This document shows, piece by piece, positions 1-10,805 of a stretch of DNA of 64,000 nucleotides (position 1 is the first letter of the stretch; each line of letters starts with the position of its first letter). Origin of the DNA: Cryptomeria japonica (taxonomy: Eukaryota > Streptophyta > Pinopsida > Cupressales > Cupressaceae); the NCBI RefSeq assembly GCF_030272615.1, contig NC_081405.1, positions 604,918,177 through 604,982,176 of the forward strand, written 5' to 3'. Below the pieces are notes generated by a model. That model searched no databases. It was not told the DNA's origin and worked only from the letters and a program-made list of their open reading frames with translations. A program made the translations under genes and the position numbers.

Positions 1-716
1 GATTCTTTTGAATTTAGTTTTGTGACATCCATATCTAATGTTTCCAATTGGATTTATAACATTATCTTTAATAGTTCATATTTTATTAAGTTTTGAAGTC
101 GAGTTAACTGTAATTTTGACATATGTTCATGTGGTTGATCATAACTTGTTGTGTATGTATCCAAATTCATTTTTTTTTTGTTGGAAAGAGGACTTCAATA
201 CCTAGTGCACATATATTTTTCAGATTTTTTTTTCACTTGTTTACTATTTTTCCATAACCATTGAACTCGAAAGTTGATGTTCGGTATGAAACCTACATTT
301 AGTTGATCTAAAAAAATAAAATCATAATAAACTCTTTATATATATTAAAATAATAGTCATTAGAAAGTTTGCTTTGAGTACTACTATCACGAATTTGGGT
401 TTGTCAAATTCATCCATTTGAGCCCCCAATTTGAGCTTGAAAGGCCAAAAATCTGCAGAAACCATGAGAGGTTTGGGGGGAGTCCAAAACCAAGCACGTT
501 CGATAGAACATATGTTCTATTGAAGGGACCCCCCTAATGCAAATTTTGTGTTTTATGCCTTTTTGGGTTCAATCAGAAGTGTGTTTCGATCGAATGTGTT
601 TTTTTTACATTTGATCGAAAGAGGGTTTCGATAGAACATGGCCAAAATAGAGTTTTGGACAAAAGAGTCAAATTTTTTCATCCGAAAAAGTGTAACCCAC
701 TATTGTGGGTTCACCC
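1..716. mobile_element. Right end of a TIR DNA transposon (partial, non-coding)
   Basis: Non-coding, AT-rich sequence ending in TTCACCC at 716, immediately before Copia-1 integrase sequence. Read inward from 716 the terminus is GGGTGA followed by a hairpin (AACCCAC, loop AATA, GTGGGTT) and then ACACTTTTT. This is the same layout as both ends of the element at 3659-8660. The segment at 362-384 (GAAAGT, then CTTTGAG, then ACTAC) matches 8499-8521 in that element, so the two belong to one family. Between this segment and the end are an 18-bp perfect palindrome at 503-520 and TTCGATCGAA near 585. No transposase is visible. The left end lies outside the window. The TSD would be expected to begin TTCT (717-720), but this cannot be checked here. 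Confidence 0.6.
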
Positions 717-721
717 TTCTG

Positions 722-3145
722 CATAATGATTTGTGTGGGCCTACAAGGACAAGAGCCCTTAATGGATAATGATACTTTATGCTACTCATAGATGATTTCT
801 CTAGGATTAAATGGGTCACCTTCTTGTAAGATAAGTCTCAAGCCTATGGAAGATTCAAAATCTTTAGGAATATGGCTGAGAAGGAAAGTGGATACAAGCT
901 GAAGTGTTTGAGATTAGACCATGGAGGTGAGTTCACATCAAATGAGTTTGAAAATTATTGTGAAAGGCATGGAATCATAAGACAATATTCAACTCCTAGG
1001 AGATCACAACAAAATGGTGTTGTGGAAAGGAAAAATAGAACTGTTAAGGAAATGGCAAGGACAATGTTGAATGAAGTTAATTTGCCTGATGTATACTGGA
1101 AAGAAGCAATCCATACTACTGTATACACATTAAATAGAGTTCAACTGAGAGTTAATAGTATAATGATACCTTATGAGTTACGGTATGATAGGAAACCATT
1201 AGTCAAGTATTTCAAGGTGTTTGGTAGCAAGTGCATCAAAGAGATGAAGATAGATTAATAAGTTTTGATTCAAGAAGTGATGAAGGTATCTTCTTGGGGC
1301 ACTCTACTCACAACAAGGCCTACAAGTGTTTCAACAAAATACTAAAGAAGGTAATTGAGAGTGTACATGTAAGAGTGTATGAAGATCAACATAAAGGAAA
1401 ACAAAGCATAATAAATCAGATTGAATAATCACATAGTGAAGATGAAGAGCAATCTGAGCTAAAGAAGAAACACCTAGCAAGACTCCAAATAGATATGTGC
1501 AAAATAATCACCAGACGAGCAGATCATACACAACAAAAATGAGGGTGTACAAACTAGAAGAAGACTTGCAAGAAATAATGAACAAGTAAACTTTTACCTT
1601 ATGACTGAGATGGAACCCAAGACATATGTTGAGGCCAACAAGAGTGAGAAGTGGATAAAGGCTATGGAAGAAGAATTGCAGTAGATAGAAAAGAACAAAA
1701 CATGGGAATTGGTCCCTAGACCTATAGATAAAAATGTTGGGACAAAATGGTTTTACAGGAATAAGATGAATGAAGAAGGCAAGGTAGTGAGAAACAAGGC
1801 AAGACTAGTGTGAAAGGGTTATGCTCAGGTAGAGGGCACAGATTTTAAAGAAACATTTGCACGAGTTGCAAGACTTGAAGCTATAAGGATGTTCTTGGAA
1901 TTCTAAGCATATAAAGGATACAAAGTATATGAAATGGATGCCAAATCTGATTTCTTGAATGGAAATATTGAAGAAGAAGTCTCCATAGAGAAAACTGAAG
2001 GTTTTTAGCTGCATGAAGATGAGAACTTTCTTTGTAGATTGAAGAAATAATTATATGGTCTAAAGAAGGCACTTAGAGCATGGTATTCTAGGCTGGATAA
2101 ATACCTCCATCAATAAGGTTTTAGAAAGGGAAATGCTGACAGCAACTTGTACATCAAGGTAGATGGAGACTACATGATAATAGTAGTGGTATATGTAGAT
2201 GATATCATCTTTGGAGGCAACAAAGATGTTTTATGCAAAGAATTTGCTGATTAGGTGCAGACAGAGTTTGAAATGTCCATGCTTGGAGAGTTATCATATT
2301 TTCTTGGCTTGCAAATATTATTGCAAAATAAGGGCATATTCATCTCTCAAACCAAGTATGCAAAGGACATGTTGAAAAAGTTTCAAATGGAGGATAGTAA
2401 ATCGGTTAGTACTCCCATGGTGACATGATGCAAATTAAGCAAAGATGATGAGTCACCTAATGTGGATCAGATCTTGTATAGATCCATGATTGGAAGCCTA
2501 TTGTATCTTACAACTTCAAGGCCTGATATAGTTCAATTTGTATGCATGGTTGCAATATTTCAAGTAGCTTCTAAGAAATCACATGTGAATGTTGTAAGAA
2601 GGATATTCAAGTATCTGGAAGGGACACTCATTTATGGCTTATGTTATTCAAAGAAAGGAGATTTCACTTTACAAGCCTTTATTGATGTTGATTGGGAAGG
2701 TTGCATAGATGATAGGAAGAGCACTAGTGGTGGAGCTTTCTTCCTTGGAGATAGATTGGTTTCATGGCATAGCAAGAAGCAAGAGTCAATTTCACTAACC
2801 ACTACTAAAGCAGAGTAAAATGTTGTTGCTACATGTTGCTCACAGGTTTTGTGGATGAAACAGACCTTAAAGGACATCCAGGTATCATTTTGAGATCTTA
2901 TTGCTATTATGTGTGACACATGAAGTGCCATTAACATTTCCAAGAACCCTGTCATGCACTCAAGGACAAATCACATTACAATCAAATATCATTTTCTTAG
3001 GGAGAAGATTGCAGAGGAGATAAAGGTTGAATTTGTTCCCACAAGAGAGAAGGTTGCTGACATTTTCACAAAGCCTCTTCCAAATGACACATTTGAGTAT
3101 CTAAGATACAAATTGGGTGTTGTTCCACCATCCTTCAATACTTAA
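722..3145 (+). pseudogene. Copia-1 pol remnant: integrase, reverse transcriptase, RNase H
   Basis: Decayed Ty1/Copia polyprotein. The integrase core is readable from 722 (HNDLCGPTR), with DHGGEF near 930 and a retained catalytic Glu in VVERKNR near 1025. A frameshift near 1231 moves the integrase C-terminus to another frame up to 1428. A poorly readable linker follows. The reverse transcriptase runs from about 1601 in the original frame: KTWELVPRP near 1700, YVDD at 2192-2203, and SMIGSLLYLTTSRPDI near 2485. RNase H ends in VADIFTKPLP at about 3055-3085, the usual Copia polyprotein end. At least ten in-frame stops are present, several at expected Gln codons (for example 1681-1683 and the TAA near 2115). 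The part upstream of the integrase is cut off by the TIR element ending at 716. It is far more decayed than Copia-2. Confidence 0.9.
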
Positions 3146-3479
3146 ATGTATTGTTGAGGTCTGTGGTTCAGGGGGAGCATACTGTTTTACTACTTTTCAT
3201 CCTAGAACCTCATGTTTGTCTCAGGGGGAGTTCTAAATTTTTTGAGAGGAGTATTAACACTGCTTTTAATATTGTAATGATGCTTCATCTAGTGGACTCT
3301 TCAGAGAACATATTTCAAAGGAGGATAAGTGTACAGGTCAAGTCTCTTTGCCATTGTTTTCAAATGGGGAGAAAGAGTTTCATGTGTGTGTTGCTGAGTT
3401 TTTTGTGTGTTTCTAAGAGTTGCCTATGTGTGTTGCTGATTTTCTTATGTGTGTTGCTATGTGTGTTGACATCAATGCC
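3146..3479 (+). other. Copia-1 3' untranslated region
   Basis: Non-coding sequence between the RNase H stop and the 3' LTR. It holds a second purine run (CAGGGGGAGCAT) near 3169 and irregular GTGTGTTGCT repeats at about 3380-3470. An open frame crosses it but resembles nothing known, so it is not called as a gene. Confidence 0.6.
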
Positions 3480-3491
3480 AAAGGGGGAGAT
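3480..3491 (+). promoter_or_regulatory. Polypurine tract of Copia-1
   Basis: AAAGGGGGAGAT directly before the LTR start TGTTAGCAT. This is the plus-strand primer site for reverse transcription. Copia-2 has the identical 12 bases at the same place on the other strand (13,144-13,155). Confidence 0.85.
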
Positions 3492-3576
3492 TGTTAGCAT
3501 AAATATTATTGTCATTGATATCAACAAGTGTTGCAGGGTCCAAAGAGATCATGTAGAGAAACAAGTGTTGTAGATT

Positions 3577-3658
3577 GTAAAGTTATCATATCAGGATAGC
3601 AATACCAATCAAGTGTTATGACAGTGAAATATCATATCAGGATAGCAATACTGATCAA
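3577..3658 (+). repeat. U3 tandem repeat of the Copia-1 LTR, left of the insertion
   Basis: Two units of about 45 bp share ATCATATCAGGATAGCAATA followed by ATCAAGTGTT. The array continues after the TIR element at 8661, which begins TCAAGTGTTGTGCAAGTG. The first unit therefore acts as an internal, uninterrupted copy of the insertion site (TCAA at 3609-3612). Confidence 0.75.
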
Positions 3659-3686
3659 GGGTAAGTGCACAAAGTTGTGTCCACTT
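3659..3686 (+). repeat. Left terminal inverted repeat of the 5 kb element
   Basis: Starts GGGTAAGTGCACAAAGTTGT and continues to CCACTT. It contains a short self-complementary stretch, CACAA-AG-TTGTG. It pairs with the reverse complement of 8633-8660, with differences only around positions 9-14. A second hairpin-prone stretch (AGTGTGTAAG / TTTTACACTT) follows directly. Confidence 0.85.
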
Positions 3687-3744
3687 AGTGTGTAAGTTTT
3701 ACACTTAGACAAAAAAGGAAAATCTCACGGAACACATGATAAAT

Positions 3745-3934
3745 GAAACGGGATCCTGTTTCATGTCGGGATCCTAAGCCTAAATTTGAAACGGGATCTC
3801 GTTTAGCTTCAGGATCCCGAGCCTAGATCTAAGAAATGAGATCCCATTTCAAAAACAAAATGGTATCCTGTTCTAAAATGGGATCCCGTTTCAAAAAAAA
3901 AATGAGATCCCATTTCAAAATGGAATCCCGTTTC
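3745..3934. repeat. Cluster of GGATCC-centred palindromes, left arm
   Basis: About nine variants of GAAACGGGATCCCGTTTC, some perfect (ATGGGATCCCGTTTC) and some with one or two changes, spaced roughly every 20 bp. The same motif recurs in the right arm. No function is known; binding sites for a transposition protein are one possibility. Confidence 0.75.
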
Positions 3935-4287
3935 TTTTAAAAAAAAAACTAAAATTAAATATATATATATTTTTTTAAAATTTTAAATTTTTTTTTTTTA
4001 AATAAAAAATACAAGCTATATATACATGAAATATAAAATTTATATATAAGTCGCATTTCTCTTTGTCTTTTTTTTCCTTTCTATCTCACTTTGTCCCCTC
4101 TCTCCCAAAATCTAAAACTATGTCTCTACCTCTCTCTCACGTCCTTAACTCTTTACTCTTTATCTTCGCTATCTCTATACATCTCCCCTTACCCCCTGCC
4201 TACCTATATATTTCTCTATATATACATCTCTACCTCTCTCTTAACATACCATCTCTCTCTCCCAACCAACTTATCTTTCTCTACATA

Positions 4288-7200
4288 TGTCATAATAGGT
4301 CCTACTAAGGGGTCTTATGTCATAATAGGTCCTAGTAAGAGGTATAATGTCTTAATAGATCCTCTTAAGGGGTCTTATGACATAATAGGACCTATTATGT
4401 CATAATAGGTCGTGTTTTATCATAATAGGACCTATTATGTCACAATGGGACCTATTATGACATAATAGGTTGCATTATGATATTATAGGTCCTATTATGA
4501 CATAACACCCCTTAACAAGTCCTAGTAAGGGGTATAAAGTCATAATAGGTCTTCTTAAGGGGTTTTATGATATAATATGACCTATGATATCATAATAGGA
4601 CCTATGATGACATAATATGACTTATTACATCATCATAGATCTTATTATGTCATTATTAGTCCTATTATGACATAATACCCTTTAATGGGTCCTACAAAGG
4701 GGTATAATGTCATAATAGGTCCTCTTAAGGGGTATTATGACATTATAGGATCTATTATGATATAATAGGTCCTAATATGTGATAATCGATCTTATTATGT
4801 CATAATAGATCCTACTAAGGGATCTTATGTCATAATAGGTCCTGTCAAGGGGTCTTATGACATAATAGGACACTATTATGACATAATAGGCCGTATTATG
4901 TCACAATAGGTCCTATTATGTCACAATGTGACCTATTATGACATAATAAGTCGTATTATGACATTATAGGTCCTATTATGTCACAATGTGACCTATTATG
5001 ACATAACATGTCGTATTATGACATTATAGGTCATATTATGTCACAATAGGTCTTGTTATGACATAATACCCCTTAACTCTCTCTAAAAGTACCATCTCTA
5101 TCTCTCTCAACCAACTTATCTTTCTCTACATATGGGGTCTTATGTCATAATAGGTCCTAGTAAGAGGTATAATGTCATAATAGGTCCTCTTAAGGGGTCT
5201 TGTGACATAATAGGTTGTATTATGACATAATAGGTCGTATTATGTCATAATAGGACCTATTATGTCACAATGGGACCTATTATGACACAATAGGTCATAT
5301 TATGACATTATAGGTCCTATTATGACATAATAGGTCATATTATGACATTATAGGTCCTATTATGTCACAAAAGGTCCTATTATGACATAATACCCATTAA
5401 AAAGTCCTAGTAAGGGGTATAAAGTCATAATAGGTCCTCTTAAGGGGTTTTATGACATAATATGACCTATGATGTCATAATAGGACCTATGATGACATAA
5501 TAGGACCTATTACATCATCATAGATCATATTATGTCATTATTAGTCCTATTATGACATAATACCCTTTAACAGGTCCTAGTAAGGGGTATAATGTCATAA
5601 TAGGTCCCCTTAAGGGGTCTTATGACATAATAGGACCTATTATGACATGACAGGTCCTCTTAAGGGGTCTTATGACATTATAGGACCTATTATGACATAA
5701 TAGATCCTATTATGTGATAATCAACCCTATTATGTCATAATAGGTCCTACTAAGGTCCATCTTATGTCATAATAGGTCCCAGTAAGAGGTATAATGTCAT
5801 AATAAGTCCTCTTAAGGGGTCTTATGACATAATAGGAACTATTATGACATAATAGGTCCTATTATGTTATAATCTATCATATTATGTCAAAATAGGTTCT
5901 ACTAAGGGGTCTTATGTCATAATAGGTCCTAGTAAGAGGTATAATGCCATAATAGGTCTTCTTAAGGGGTCTTATGACATAATAGGACCTATTATGACAC
6001 AATAGGTCATATTATGTCACAATAGGACCTATTATGTCACGATAGGTCATATTATGACATTATAGGTCCTATTATGTCACAATAGGTCTTATTATGACAT
6101 AATACCCCTCAACTCTATCTAAACATACCATCTCTCTCTTCCAACCAACTTATCTTTCTCTACATATGTCATAATAGGTCCTACTAAAGGGTTTTATGTC
6201 ATAATAGGTCCTTTTAAGGGGTCTTATGACATAATAGGTCGTATTATGACACAATAGGTCGTATTATGTCATAATAGGACCTATTATGTCACAGTGGGAC
6301 CTATTATGACATAATAGGTCATATTATGACATTATAGGTCCTATTATATCACAATAGGTCCTATTATGACATAATACCCCTTAACATGTCCTAGTAAGGG
6401 GTATAAAGTCATAATAGGTCCTCTTAAGGGGTTTTATGACATAATATGACCTATGATGTCATAATAGGACCTACGATGACATAATAGGACCTATTACACC
6501 ATCATAGATCATATTATGTCATAATTGGTCCTTTTATGACATAATACCTTTTAAGAAGTCCTATTGAGGGGTATAATGTTATAATAGGTCCTCTTAAGGG
6601 GTCTTGTAACATAATAGGACCAATTATGACATAACAGGTTCTCTTAGGGGGTCTTATGACATTATAAGACCTATATGACATAATAGGTCCTATTATATGA
6701 TAATCGATCCTATTATGTCATAATAGGTCCTACTAAGAGGTATTATGTCATAATAGGTCCTGGTAAGAGGTATAATGTCATAATAGGTCCTCTTAAGGGG
6801 TATTATGACAAAAGGACCTATTATGACATAATAGGTCATATTATGATATTATAGGTCCTCTTATGTCACAATAGGTCTTGTTCTGACATAATACCCCTTA
6901 ACAAGTCCTACTAAGGGGTATAAAGTCACAATAGTTCCTCTTAAGGGATTTTATGACATAATATGACCTATGATGTCATAATAGGACCTATGATGACATA
7001 ATATGACCTATTATGTCATCATAGGTCCTATTATGTCATAGTCAGTCCTATTATGACATAATACACTTCAATAGGTCCTACTAAGGGGTATAATGTAATA
7101 ATACATTCTCTTAAGGGGTCTTATGACATAATAGGACCTATTATGACATGACATGTCCTCTTAAGGGGTCTTATGACATTATAGGACCTATTATGACATA

Positions 7201-7455
7201 ATAGGTCTTACTAAGGGGTCTTAAGTCATAATAGTTCCTATTAAGAGGCATAATGTTATAATAGGTCCTTTTGAGGGGTCTTATGACATAATAGGACCTA
7301 TTATGACGTAATAGGTCATATTATATCACAATAGGACCTATTATGACACAATATGACCTATTATGACATATTAGGACCTATTATGTACCAATGAGACTTA
7401 TTATGACATAATAGGTTGTATTATGACATTATAGGTCCTATTACATCATAATTTA
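4288..7455. repeat. About 3.2 kb array of alternately inverted CATAATAGG units
   Basis: The basic unit of about 20 bp is GACATAATAGG joined to its near reverse complement ACCTATTATG. The array reads almost the same on both strands and is densely hairpin-forming. Variants with AAGGGGTCTTATG or AGTAAGGGGTATAA occur at intervals. Higher-order structure is marked by a roughly 60-bp pyrimidine-rich spacer containing CCAACTTATCTTTCTCTACA, seen three times at about 4241-4285, 5075-5133 and 6111-6168. Spacing of the spacers is roughly 0.84 and 1.04 kb. Open frames that enter the array at its left edge are low-complexity and not genes. Direct repeats lack unique spacers, so it is not a CRISPR array. 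Confidence 0.9.
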
Positions 7456-8632
7456 TAAGGTCTTCTAAAATCTAGAATCTGTATTATAACTCCTAGAGAT
7501 CTGAAACCATTCTCAAACATCTTGCTAATATATACATAAAATATAGCTTAAAGTATAAGAAAGGAAAAAGACAAAGGGAAATGTGACTTAAACTTAAATT
7601 TTATATTTCATGAATATATAGTTTGTTTTAAAAAAAAAATTAAATTTCTTTTTAAATTTTAAAAAAAAAAATTTTAAAAGGGAAATGGGATCCCGTTTTG
7701 TTTTTGAAACGGGATCCCGTTTCCCGTTTGCTAAACATTTTTTTAATTATTTTAAAAAATGAAACGGGATCCTGTTTCTAAAAATTTCAACTTTGGTTCC
7801 GTTGTAGCTTCGGTTTTGGCTTGGGAAATGGCTTGGAGAGCCGACCCTTAGGCTTGGACCTACTTTGACCTGCAACTTGAAGGCCAAATTTATCTTCATA
7901 TTAAATAATGACTTCAAAAATATATCTGAACACCAAATTTTCAGAATTTTTTTAAACAATGAAAACCCATTATAGTAGAGACTGTTTAGATTCTAAATAT
8001 GTAATTTAAAAAAAAAATTGATCAATATTTTTATTTTTAAAATAATTACCAATGAAAGAGGTCTATAAACTCGAAATAACATGGTTTTTTAGTTTTTAAT
8101 AACTTTTTTGTTTCTAAGTTTTTTGAAAAAAAAATTATATGGCATCAAACTAGAGACAATTCTATATAGTTTAAAAAAAAAAACCAAAAAATGTTAAGTT
8201 TAGGTCAAATTATGCTTGCTGTACACAATAATTTTTCAAAACAATGATTATGCCCAATAAAAAATTAACAAAAAAAAAATGCAGAAAAAAATTACAAAAA
8301 AATATTCTCATCAAAGGTGAGTGAGTTATAGATCTTTTCCCAAAAATATTTATAAAAATAATTTCATTTAGGTCAAATTATGCTTGTCGTACACGTGCAT
8401 GGTATGGTCCTGAAAAGTGACTTTTAAACTATAGGTTTTAGTAATGCCTATTCAAACTTCATTTTTAAGATTTGGGTATTAAAATAAATTATATATTTGG
8501 AAAGTAGACTTTGAGCACTACATTTTCTATTACTAAATTTTTTCAAGATTCATTCTTTAAGTGCCTCAAATATTTAGGTCAAACGGGACAAAATCGAAAA
8601 AAAAGGGAAGAAATTTCCACTTTTTGGCCAAA
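7456..8632. other. Right arm of the 5 kb element, non-coding
   Basis: AT-rich. The segment 7557-7640 is an inverted copy of about 4005-4085 in the left arm (shared TTCATGAATATA-like and GACAAAGGGAAATG-like blocks). Three GGATCC-centred palindromes lie at 7682-7778. The remainder (7790-8600) has no counterpart in the left arm, so the arms are unequal. A perfect 22-bp palindrome lies at 8617-8638, overlapping the inner part of the TIR: CCACTTTTTGG followed by its reverse complement. Confidence 0.6.
7682..7778. repeat. GGATCC-centred palindromes, right arm
   Basis: Three copies, including the perfect GAAACGGGATCCCGTTTC and one ending CCTGTTTC. They mirror the left-arm cluster at 3745-3934. Confidence 0.75.
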
Positions 8633-8660
8633 AAGTGGACACAACTTCTTGTACTTACCC
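8633..8660 (-). repeat. Right terminal inverted repeat of the 5 kb element
   Basis: The reverse complement begins GGGTAAGTACAAGAAGTTGT and continues GTCCACTT, matching the left TIR. The second TCAA of the target duplication (8661-8664) follows directly. Confidence 0.85.
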
Positions 8661-9170
8661 TCAAGTGTTGTGCAAGTGAAATGTTATATCGGGATAGCTA
8701 TGCTAACCAAGAGATCGATGATGTGCATTAGGATAGCTAACAAAGGAAAAATAATAGGTTTATTTTATGCCGATAGAGTAAACTACTCTGACAATCACTC
8801 TGTCGTAATAGCTATGCTGACTAGGAGACCAAGGATGTGTATCAGAGTAGCTATTAAGGGTGGAATGACAAATTTACACTATTCCTATAGTGTAAACTAT
8901 TTCGAGGAAGAAAATGTTAAAAAGACCTCCTTGCAATATTTTCAAAATACCCTATTCCGATAAAGGGAGGTTGACAGTGTGGCATCAAAATAACTTGCTC
9001 GGTCGATCTTGCATGTTTCTCCTATGCCGATAGTTATAACATTTTGATGAGTGGTCATTTGGCTTGAAGTATTTTAGCTCGAGATAAACTATGCCGATAA
9101 GGTCAATCAACATGGAGATTATGCTTCAGGATAGCCTATGGCGATAAGGGAAATCAAAAGTGTGTTTCTC
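8661..9170 (+). repeat. Degenerate repeats in the Copia-1 LTR, right of the insertion
   Basis: Continuation of the U3 repeat. Variants of TATGCCGATAA or GGATAGCTATGC recur every few tens of bases (for example near 8693, 8770, 8812, 9022, 9091 and 9135). Repeats of this kind in U3 often serve as enhancers in plant Copia elements; that role is inferred. Confidence 0.5.
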
Positions 9171-10805
9171 GTTGGAATAACTCATGCCAACGAAAGGAAC
9201 CAAAGGCATCACATGGTCATCGAGATAAGATTTGAATGCGGAGTAGAGGAAAGTTGTCAAACCAATAGTTAAAACTATACCAATGGATCTTTGAGAAATT
9301 GAGTTCGGGATAACTGTAGCGATGAACATGTTTGCAAATCGCATAACACGAAGGTTAGTCACAACATGGAAATCGACTGATCTATGTAGTTCGATTGTCC
9401 ACATGGATCTTGACTGACGTTGAACATATGAACTAGATGAAGAATAAGAGGACATTTGGCTCCTTACTAGACAAAACAAATCAGATATGTGAAAGTCGAT
9501 GATGATAAAGATTGTTGTTGATTCTTCTAGGGTAGGTCCACAAAAGATGATGATCTCATTAATTGTGATCCAGTTGCAAATAGGTTTGCAACTCAATATG
9601 ACCAACTTGAAGGAGATGAGATCTACTGGACATAACAAGTTTGCTAAAAATAGAAAACCAGTGCAGAAAGTGATCAGAACAGAGCAGGATCATTCAATGC
9701 ATGTGATCGATTCAAGAAGGGAAATCCAATCTACTACAGATCGTATCCTTGAAGAGTAGATTGAGATTACTAAGTTTAGTAATCTATGTATAGAATGACC
9801 TCAAGATAGATAAAACACATTTAATGTGAGCAGATAGTATGAGATAATCAAGACACAAAATAAAATCTCTACAGTAGAGAATTCCAAGACAACCGACTTG
9901 AATAAAATATTCAAGTTTGCACTAGAAGTAATCTCTGATGTGTGTAGAGTCGAACCAATAGAACAATAGCTACAAATATGATTCAACATGAGTAGTTGAG
10001 ATAGAAATATAGGTGAAAATAAAGATAACTCTACTGCTCGATGTGTATTGTGATGTACATAAGGAGTGTGAAGTGTTGAAGATGTGAGTATTTCTAAAGA
10101 GAGCTGAGAGAGTGTAATATTCAAAAATAGAGAGAGGAAAGAAAAACATCAACAGAGTGAGGTCAAGTGTTGAAGAGATGAGAGGGTAAATAGAGAGAGT
10201 TTGAGAGAGAGAAGTTGCAGAAACAAAGTAGAGAGAGTGGTAGTAGAAGGAAAAATTGAGAGAAGAGTAGTCTGAGATAGGTGAAGCTGAGGCAGAGAGA
10301 AGAAGACAATCAGAGAAAGGGAGAAGAAAGAAACAAAGGAAGAATACCAGGAGGTAGAGAAATCCTTTCTGAAAGTTGGAAAAACTTATAAAGTGTTGCA
10401 AAACCTCATTTTCAATATGACAAATAACTTGTATTTGAAATCTATACTCTTTGTAATCTCTAAGTGGGTGCTCATAGTAGGGGTAGGTGATCCTTTGAGT
10501 AGGTGCTCATAAAAATAGGGGTTGGTGCTCAAAATATCAAGAGTTGGTTCTCTTTGGGTTGGTGCCCTAAAAAATATTATAATCAGTGATTCCTAGTGAG
10601 GTTGGATTGGAGAAGTAGACTCCAGTAGATATTCTCACCGAGGTTTTTCCCACATTGGGTTTTCCTCGTATATCTAGTGTTATGTTATGTGTTCTTATGT
10701 GTGTGTTTATGTTTGCATTACATCTTTAGAATCTACACACTAAACTTAAAGTTTTAAAATACATTGATTCATCCCCCCTCTAAGAGTCCATTTGTGTTCT
10801 TCACA

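Larger units (their letters stand above)
3659..8660. mobile_element. 5.0 kb TIR transposon with palindromic tandem array (no transposase)
   Basis: The element is bounded by terminal inverted repeats starting GGGTAAGT and containing GTTGTGTCCACTT. A direct TCAA flanks it (3655-3658 and 8661-8664). Removing it joins two units of the host LTR's own tandem repeat without a gap, which supports a 4-bp target-site duplication. Order inside: left TIR; cluster of GGATCC-centred palindromes (3745-3934); AT-rich stretch; a segment near 4010-4085 that recurs inverted at about 7560-7640; pyrimidine-rich stretch; tandem array (4288-7455); inverted arm with the same palindromes (7682-7778); longer AT-rich right arm; right TIR. 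There is no convincing coding region, so it must rely on enzymes supplied elsewhere. The TIR and 4-bp TSD do not match hAT (8 bp), Mutator (9-11 bp), CACTA (3 bp) or Harbinger (3 bp). Superfamily not assigned. Confidence 0.8.
3492..10805 (+). repeat. Copia-1 3' LTR, split by the 5 kb TIR element
   Basis: The LTR starts TGTTAGCATAAATATT right after the polypurine tract. It is interrupted at 3659-8660 and resumes at 8661. The distal end has typical plant Copia LTR features: CTCACCGAGGTTTTTCCC near 10,640, TCATCCCCCCTCTAAGAG near 10,770, and a probable end ...TTCTTCACA near 10,805. Without the insertion the LTR would be about 2.3 kb. The end coordinate is uncertain by some 20 bases, because the other LTR lies outside the window. 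Open frames inside it (for example on the minus strand at 9126-9638 and 9970-10,401) show no protein similarity I recognise. Confidence 0.75.

Noticed and set aside
2644-2955. 103-codon minus-strand frame
   Set aside because: Antisense shadow of Copia-1 RNase H.
3151-3573. Open frame of 140 codons after Copia-1 RNase H
   Set aside because: Runs over the 3' untranslated region, polypurine tract and LTR start; no similarity.
4063-4405. Two overlapping open frames rich in Ser, Leu and Tyr
   Set aside because: Low-complexity translation of a pyrimidine tract and of the palindromic array; no domain and no support.
4288-7455. CRISPR-like appearance of short repeated units
   Set aside because: Units are contiguous and alternately inverted without unique spacers, and the genome is a plant's.
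3659-8660. CACTA, hAT or Harbinger assignment of the 5 kb element
   Set aside because: Ends are not CACTA, and the duplication is neither 8 bp nor a TAA/TTA triplet; only TCAA fits.
9126-10401. Several open frames on both strands
   Set aside because: They lie inside the Copia-1 LTR, overlap one another on opposite strands and show no known domain.
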